43,028 nucleotides of DNA, from positions 1 through 43,028 of the forward strand of contig CALVBY010000008.1 of assembly GCA_944325905.1 (NCBI GenBank). Reading direction: 5' to 3'. A program made the translations under genes and the position numbers. The DNA comes from Candidatus Gastranaerophilales bacterium (GTDB taxonomy: Bacteria > Cyanobacteriota > Vampirovibrionia > Gastranaerophilales > Gastranaerophilaceae). The notes under the pieces are model-generated. The model did no database searches, was not told the DNA's origin, and saw only the letters and a list, made by a program, of their open reading frames with translations. Shown piece after piece: positions 38,615-43,028 of this stretch. The number at the start of each line of letters is the position of its first letter. The first letter of the stretch is position 1.

Positions 38615-39352
38615 TTAGAGCTGAGAAGCAACTATTTTTCTGAATTTTTCCAAATCTTCAACCGTATCAATACCAACAGGTGTAAAATCAACAACACTTG
38701 TCTTAATTTTCATACCGTTTTGCAAAGCTCTGAGTTGCTCTAAACTTTCAGAAAGCTCCAAAGAAGTTTGAGACAACTTTGTCATACGCTCAAGCGCCTC
38801 TCTTTTATACCCATAAATTCCTAAATGACCGTAAAAAGTTGCATGTCCCTCGTTACGTTCAAAAGGTATTTTTGAACGAGAAAAATACAACGCATAGCCG
38901 TTATTATCGACAACACACTTTACCAAATTAGGATTTTCAATATCTTTTTTATCTCTCAAAACTCGTATAAGCGTTGATATATCAGCATTCGGATCATCTT
39001 TAACATTTCGAATAACTTCATCGATACTTTCAGGCCTAATCAAAGGCTCGTCACCTTGAAGATTAACAACATACTCAATTTCGGGATGTCGCTCCATAAC
39101 CTCTTGAATTCTGTCACTACCGCAATTGTGCGCTTCGGAAGTCATTTCAGCCTCTGCCCCAAACATCAAACAAGTTGACAAAATCTCGTCATTATCAGTA
39201 GCAATAATAACTCTGTCAGCTAAAGACGCCTTCACAGCTTTTTCAAAAACCCACTGAATGATAGGTTTTCCGTTAACCTCGATTAACGGCTTTCCCTTTA
39301 ATCTGCTTGAACCGTAACGTGCCGGGATTATAATTGCTGTGCTGCCTGTCAT
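38615..39352 (-). CDS. kdsB: 3-deoxy-manno-octulosonate cytidylyltransferase KdsB
   Basis: KdsB activates KDO as CMP-KDO for the inner core of lipopolysaccharide. The 245-residue protein has IIIPARYGSSRLKGKPL, VIIATDNDEI, HNCGSDRIQEV, VVNLQGDEPLI, PNLVKCVVDN and FYGHLGIYGYKREAL. The frame extends upstream into prmA, but the family start and AAGGAGA point to the ATG at 39352, which overlaps the prmA stop as ATGA. It closes an accD-accA-prmA-kdsB operon. Its presence implies an LPS-bearing outer membrane. Confidence 0.95.
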   Translation of the reverse strand: MTGSTAIIIPARYGSSRLKGKPLIEVNGKPIIQWVFEKAVKASLADRVIIATDNDEILSTCLMFGAEAEMTSEAHNCGSDRIQEVMERHPEIEYVVNLQGDEPLIRPESIDEVIRNVKDDPNADISTLIRVLRDKKDIENPNLVKCVVDNNGYALYFSRSKIPFERNEGHATFYGHLGIYGYKREALERMTKLSQTSLELSESLEQLRALQNGMKIKTSVVDFTPVGIDTVEDLEKFRKIVASQL

Positions 39353-40278
39353 TTTTCTCTCCTTACAACAAATGAAGTCCACTGATTCATGTGACTTTCT
39401 TCTAACAAAACTAAACCACATCTGCTTATAGCATCAAGAACCACCTGTTTTTTCTCATCTAATATACCACTCAAAACTAGTATTCCGTTATCTTTCATAA
39501 TATTTTTCAAATCAGACATAATCTCAGCCAAAACATTATGCAAGATATTCGCAAGAACAAAATCAAACTTTTCTTCGATTTTGTCTGCAGTATTCAACTC
39601 AAATTTGCACTCAACACCGTTTTTATGCGCATTTTCCTTTGCAACATCAATAACTGTCTCATCATTATCACAGCCATAAACATATCCGGCGCCGAATTTT
39701 TTAGCACATATTGCCAAAATCCCTGACCCCATACCAATATCTGCAACAGCTTCACCAGCTTTGAGATATCTTTCAATAGCCAACATACACAACTGAGTTG
39801 TAGCATGAGTACCTGTTCCAAATGCACAACCCGGCTCTAATTTAATAATAACCTCATCTTTAGCTTTTGGTGTATAGTCAATCCAATCAGGGGCAACCGT
39901 AATTTTTTCGGAAACATGCGTCACATCCCACTTTTCTTTCCATTTTTGTGACCAGTCCTGATTTTCTTTTTCTTCGAGCACATATTCCCAAGAGCCCAAA
40001 TCCTCATCAGAAAAACCTCTTGATTTCAATAAATTTCTCTGTTCTGATAAAACACCTTTCACATCTGCATTATCAGTCAGAAAAATTTTCAAAGTCCCTT
40101 CAGTTGTAGAAACCATTTCAAGATCTTTATAGGCTTCTTCCGCTAAAATCACACCCTCACAAGGCAGATTTTCAAAACAAATTTCAGAAATAACGTCTGC
40201 CATATTGGGATTTATTTTCAAAGACAATTCAAAATAAAGCTTTTGCCCTTTAGTACTAGGTCTGCAAGAACTATCCAT
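39349..40278 (-). CDS. prmA: Ribosomal protein L11 methyltransferase PrmA
   Basis: A 309-residue SAM-dependent methyltransferase that trimethylates ribosomal protein L11. The N-terminal substrate-recognition domain (about 1-110) is followed by WSQKWKEKWDVTHVS, KLEPGCAFGTGTHATTQ, the SAM-binding VADIGMGSGILAI, VYGCDNDETVIDVA and FVLANILHNVL, which stands in for the usual NIL motif. The C terminus WTSFVVRREK is typical. GAGGTTC precedes the ATG. It lies 13 bp behind accA and is coupled to kdsB. Length is normal. Confidence 0.95.
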   Translation of the reverse strand: MDSSCRPSTKGQKLYFELSLKINPNMADVISEICFENLPCEGVILAEEAYKDLEMVSTTEGTLKIFLTDNADVKGVLSEQRNLLKSRGFSDEDLGSWEYVLEEKENQDWSQKWKEKWDVTHVSEKITVAPDWIDYTPKAKDEVIIKLEPGCAFGTGTHATTQLCMLAIERYLKAGEAVADIGMGSGILAICAKKFGAGYVYGCDNDETVIDVAKENAHKNGVECKFELNTADKIEEKFDFVLANILHNVLAEIMSDLKNIMKDNGILVLSGILDEKKQVVLDAISRCGLVLLEESHMNQWTSFVVRREK

Positions 40279-40291
40279 TACAAGAACCTCA

Positions 40292-41242
40292 TTAAAGGAA
40301 AGCTCCCATTTTTCTGAATTTTTGATAGCGCTGAGACTTCAACTCAGGTCCTGAAAGTGAACCCAACTCATCCAACGCACCAAGAATAGTTCTTTTCATT
40401 TCTTCAGCCGTAAATTCATAATTAGAATGAGCACCACCAACAGGCTCTTTGATTTCGCCATCAATAATATCAAACTTCATCAAATCAGGTGCCGTAATCT
40501 TCAACGCTTCAGCCGCCTCATTGTTTTTAGAGGCATCACGCCAAAGAATAGAAGCACAGCCTTCCGGTGAAATAACAGTATAATAAGCATGCTCAAGCAA
40601 ATAAACCTTATTTGCAACAGCAAGCCCCAACGCACCGCCTGAGCAGCCTTCACCTGTAATAATAGCAATAACCGGTACTTCCAATTTAGCCATTTCACGC
40701 AAATTAACCGCAATAGCAGAACCTTGACCTTTTTCTTCCGCACTAATACCAGGATAAGCTCCAGGAGTATCGATAATAGTTACAATAGGAATATTAAACT
40801 TGTTTGCGTGTTTAAACAATCTAAGAGCCTTTCTGTAACCCTCAGGTTGCGGCATACCGAAGTTATATTCAAGATTTTCCTTGGTTGACTTACCCTTCAT
40901 AGTTCCGATAATCATAACAGGGCGACCGTCAATTTTCGCCAAACCACCAATTATGGCTCTATCGTCCATACCTTCTCTATCGCCATGAAACTCAACAAAA
41001 TCCTGACACATCAAATTTACATAATCAAGAAAATTTGGTCGTTCAGGGTGTCTTGCAATCTGCATCTTTTGAGACGGCTTAAGATTAGAATACAATTCTT
41101 TTCTGTAATCATCTGCTTGTTGTTCAAAAGTTTCAATTTCTTTATCTAAATCCATGCCGGACTCCAAACTTATTTTTTTTAGTTCCTCTATCTTTTCCTG
41201 AATTTCCATTATAGGCTTTTCAAAATCCAAAATTGTAGTCAT
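40292..41242 (-). CDS. accA: Acetyl-CoA carboxylase carboxyltransferase subunit alpha
   Basis: The alpha subunit of the carboxyltransferase that makes malonyl-CoA for fatty acid synthesis. The 316-residue protein shows the N-terminal helical region (EKIEELKKISLESGMDLDKE), ARHPERPNFLDYVN, FHGDREGMDDRAIIGGLAKI, MKGKSTKENL, NFGMPQPEGYRKALRLFK, IDTPGAYPGISAEEKGQGSA and TGEGCSGGALGLAVAN. Everything is canonical. It starts 11 bp after the accD stop, so alpha and beta are made from one transcript. Confidence 0.97.
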   Translation of the reverse strand: MTTILDFEKPIMEIQEKIEELKKISLESGMDLDKEIETFEQQADDYRKELYSNLKPSQKMQIARHPERPNFLDYVNLMCQDFVEFHGDREGMDDRAIIGGLAKIDGRPVMIIGTMKGKSTKENLEYNFGMPQPEGYRKALRLFKHANKFNIPIVTIIDTPGAYPGISAEEKGQGSAIAVNLREMAKLEVPVIAIITGEGCSGGALGLAVANKVYLLEHAYYTVISPEGCASILWRDASKNNEAAEALKITAPDLMKFDIIDGEIKEPVGGAHSNYEFTAEEMKRTILGALDELGSLSGPELKSQRYQKFRKMGAFL

Positions 41243-41253
41243 TTTTACCTCTA

Positions 41254-42132
41254 CTAACCAATATTAGCACTATGCATTGACAAGATATTTGCCAAAGTTT
41301 TTCTCAAATCTTTACGTGAAGACACAACATCCACCTGACCGTATTTCAATAAATACTCAGCCGTTTGGAAATCAGACGGTAATTTTTGTCTAATGGTTTG
41401 CTCAATAACACGTCTTCCTGCAAAGCCAATTCTTGCACCTTGTTCTGCAACAATTATATCCCCAAGTGTACCAAAACTTGCTGTTACGCCGCCAAAAGTA
41501 GGTTCAGTTAATAAATTGATATATAAAAGACCTGCATCGTCAAGTTTTGCACAAGCGCAAGAGGTTTTAGCCATCTGCATAAGACTCAAAGCACTTTCCT
41601 GCATTCTTGCACCGCCTGATGAAGTAATAGCAAGAACAGGCAATCTCAACTCTAGCGCCTTTTCAATAATTCTTGTAACCTTTTCACCTACGACGCTGCC
41701 CATAGAGCCACCCATAAAGTCAAAATCCATAATAGCAGCAGCTACCTTATTCCCCTCAATAGCACCCAAACCGGTAATAACAGCTTCATCAAGACCGGTC
41801 TTTTCATGTGCTCTTTGCAATCTGTCTTTATAAGGTTCTGTGTCAACAAAATCCAACGGATCAGTCGGTTTGATTTCAGAAAATAGTTCTTCAAAAGACC
41901 CTTCATCAAACAGCTGTTTGATACGAGTTTTTGCATTTATCCTAAAATGATAATCACACACAGGACAAACAAACATATTTTCTTCAATATCAGATTTTAA
42001 TAACTGTGCATCACAATGAACGCATTTAGTCCACAAATCCGGATTTTCAACAACCTGTGCAGCTTTTGCTTCTAATGCACGACGCTGTATTTGTGCTTCT
42101 TTGCGTTTTTCAAACCAATCTTGAACTGTCAT
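41254..42132 (-). CDS. accD: Acetyl-CoA carboxylase carboxyltransferase subunit beta
   Basis: The beta subunit, 292 residues, with the N-terminal zinc ribbon formed by C37, C40, C56 and C59 (CVHCDAQ, VCPVCDYHF). The crotonase-like core follows with MDFDFMGGSMGSVVGEKVTR, ITSSGGARMQESALSLMQMA, EPTFGGVTASFGTLGDII and GFAGRRVIEQT. It is first in the accD-accA-prmA-kdsB run, with AAGGAAAT as ribosome-binding site. The pairing of accD with accA fits lineages that keep the two genes together. Confidence 0.97.
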   Translation of the reverse strand: MTVQDWFEKRKEAQIQRRALEAKAAQVVENPDLWTKCVHCDAQLLKSDIEENMFVCPVCDYHFRINAKTRIKQLFDEGSFEELFSEIKPTDPLDFVDTEPYKDRLQRAHEKTGLDEAVITGLGAIEGNKVAAAIMDFDFMGGSMGSVVGEKVTRIIEKALELRLPVLAITSSGGARMQESALSLMQMAKTSCACAKLDDAGLLYINLLTEPTFGGVTASFGTLGDIIVAEQGARIGFAGRRVIEQTIRQKLPSDFQTAEYLLKYGQVDVVSSRKDLRKTLANILSMHSANIG

Positions 42133-42246
42133 AATATTAAAATTTCCTTATATCCCTAAATATATAAATCCAAGTACATTATACACAAAAAATAAAACTT
42201 ATCAACACAGTAGCAAATTTTAACATTTACCGTACTTATAGCGACT

Positions 42247-42966
42247 ATGAAAGTAAATTATATAACTCCCCTATCTTTTTATGGACTTGGAATAAAAAAC
42301 AACAAAGGTGTAAAAATTCCTGAAGATTTCATATGCAGATCGAGTGACCCCGAATATACAATGCACAATATAAGTATATTCGAAACTGAAAAAGGAAATC
42401 CAAACCATTATAAAATATTTTTTACAAACGATTATATAGGACAAACCGCAAAAGAATTTTTTTCAATTCATCCTGAAAGAAATCACCTTTTTATAGACAG
42501 AATGGATTCAGAGATGGAAAGTTTCGGACTTGGAACTTGCATGCACCTGACAAACATCATAGAAATGTTAGAAAATAACATTGACACAATAAAGCTAAAT
42601 TCAGCCCCGAGCGCCATCCCATTCCATACAAAATTCGGATACTATCCCGTAGGAGATTGGGATCATGAACTTTTTCTAAACATAAGCAGGATAAAGTATA
42701 ATGACATTCCTGAACTGCAAGATTATTCCAAACAAGCCAATTTTATACTTAACGGAAACTGTTCATATCAAGCAAAAAAACTATTAGGCAACAAAATCTT
42801 AAATGATTATACAATCGCCGCATCAAAAATTTTATCAAAACCTGAACAACAAGGACTTTTTATCCATTCAGTACACATGGAATTAACAAAAGATAAAGTT
42901 CTAAAAAACAAGGATTTTTATAATAACTTATTCAAAAAATACTGCATAGACTACCAAATAGACTAG
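42247..42966 (+). CDS. GNAT-like protein with N-terminal FYG tag
   Basis: A 239-residue protein with a probable GNAT acetyltransferase core in the middle. LFIDRMDSEMES is followed by FGLGTCMHLTNIIEML, where the acetyl-CoA loop would be, then TIKLNSAPSAIPFHTKFGYYP, the strand and FGY ending typical of GNAT enzymes, given here as SAPSAIPFHTKFGYYP. The acetyl-CoA motif lacks the full Q/RxxGxG/A, so activity is uncertain. The first 13 residues, MKVNYITPLSFYG, resemble the tag of the AAA+ protein at 13045. The C-terminal 90 residues are helical and unassigned. No Shine-Dalgarno is evident. It stops 4 bases into the convergent next gene. Confidence 0.65.
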   Translation: MKVNYITPLSFYGLGIKNNKGVKIPEDFICRSSDPEYTMHNISIFETEKGNPNHYKIFFTNDYIGQTAKEFFSIHPERNHLFIDRMDSEMESFGLGTCMHLTNIIEMLENNIDTIKLNSAPSAIPFHTKFGYYPVGDWDHELFLNISRIKYNDIPELQDYSKQANFILNGNCSYQAKKLLGNKILNDYTIAASKILSKPEQQGLFIHSVHMELTKDKVLKNKDFYNNLFKKYCIDYQID

Positions 42967-43028
42967 ACATCTTTTGGTCTTGAAAGGAATTTTTTGGTAT
43001 CTTCAGGAATATGAACGTTTTGTATGGC
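42963..43028 (-). CDS. 3' end of a further gene (partial)
   Basis: On the minus strand an open frame runs from the window edge to a TAG at 42963-42965. Its last 21 codons read AIQNVHIPEDTKKFLSRPK followed by Asp-Val. The stop overlaps the stop of the GNAT-like gene, as at several other convergent pairs here. Too little is visible to name it, and chance is possible for so short a frame. Confidence 0.45.
   Translation of the reverse strand, partial: AIQNVHIPEDTKKFLSRPKDV

Noticed and set aside
39353-39421. Longer kdsB start inside prmA
   Set aside because: The family begins at the ATG 39352, which has AAGGAGA and an ATGA overlap with the prmA stop.
1-43028. CRISPR arrays, insertion sequences, integrases and rRNA
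   Set aside because: I looked for regularly spaced repeats, transposase or integrase motifs and rRNA segments and found none.

Overview
The window is AT-rich bacterial chromosome, densely packed, with short intergenic gaps and housekeeping genes on both strands. The best lineage clue is the OmpR-type response regulator at 37722-38471, which by recall reads almost like cyanobacterial RpaB/Ycf27. No photosynthesis gene is present. kdsB and a large AsmA-like protein point to a diderm cell that makes LPS-type glycolipid. Two proteins start with a short tag ending in FG or FYG that I associate with gut Gastranaerophilales (Vampirovibrionia, formerly Melainabacteria). I infer a non-photosynthetic, cyanobacteria-affiliated gut bacterium; this assignment is inference.

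Layout. 1-10.9 kb: obgE, a degenerate amidohydrolase and a YjbQ-family gene (minus) face tsaD; then gshB and a UPF0173 hydrolase (minus), ribD and a Memo-like gene (plus), dnaX (minus) and an S66 peptidase (plus). 10.9-15.5 kb: nifU-nifS, an AAA+ ATPase and a secreted repeat protein. 15.5-23.8 kb (minus): AsmA-like giant, miaA, a membrane protein, a CoA-dehydratase-activase-like protein, gcvPB and a sigma factor. 23.9-30 kb: tandem universal stress protein, two sugar-type ABC permeases, two TPR proteins, a Gly/Met-rich small protein and a HAD hydrolase. 30.1-36.5 kb: one 2114-residue protein with a zinc-protease motif. 36.5-37.6 kb: a gene-poor tract ending in tRNA-His. 37.7-43 kb: rpaB, kdsB, prmA, accA, accD (minus), a GNAT-like protein and the end of a further gene.

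The most interesting part is the gene-poor tract between the 2114-residue gene and tRNA-His. It hides a 26-residue hydrophobic peptide gene on the minus strand (36982-37062). A convergent RNA with a consensus promoter and strong terminator (about 36928-37009) runs antisense across its 3' end. The peptide's Shine-Dalgarno can be sequestered by a perfect 8-nt helix in its own leader. The antisense RNA also carries, exactly between its two hairpins, an 8-nt sequence complementary to the peptide mRNA leader. Together this looks like an undescribed type I toxin-antitoxin module, lying among tRNA 3'-end fragments that suggest past integration at tRNA-His.

A second genome-scale signal is leaderless expression. 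Six genes (tsaD, ribD, the Memo-like gene, dnaX, the first ABC permease and a TPR gene) have a -10-like hexamer exactly 6 nt before the ATG and no Shine-Dalgarno, whereas most other genes here have a clear one.
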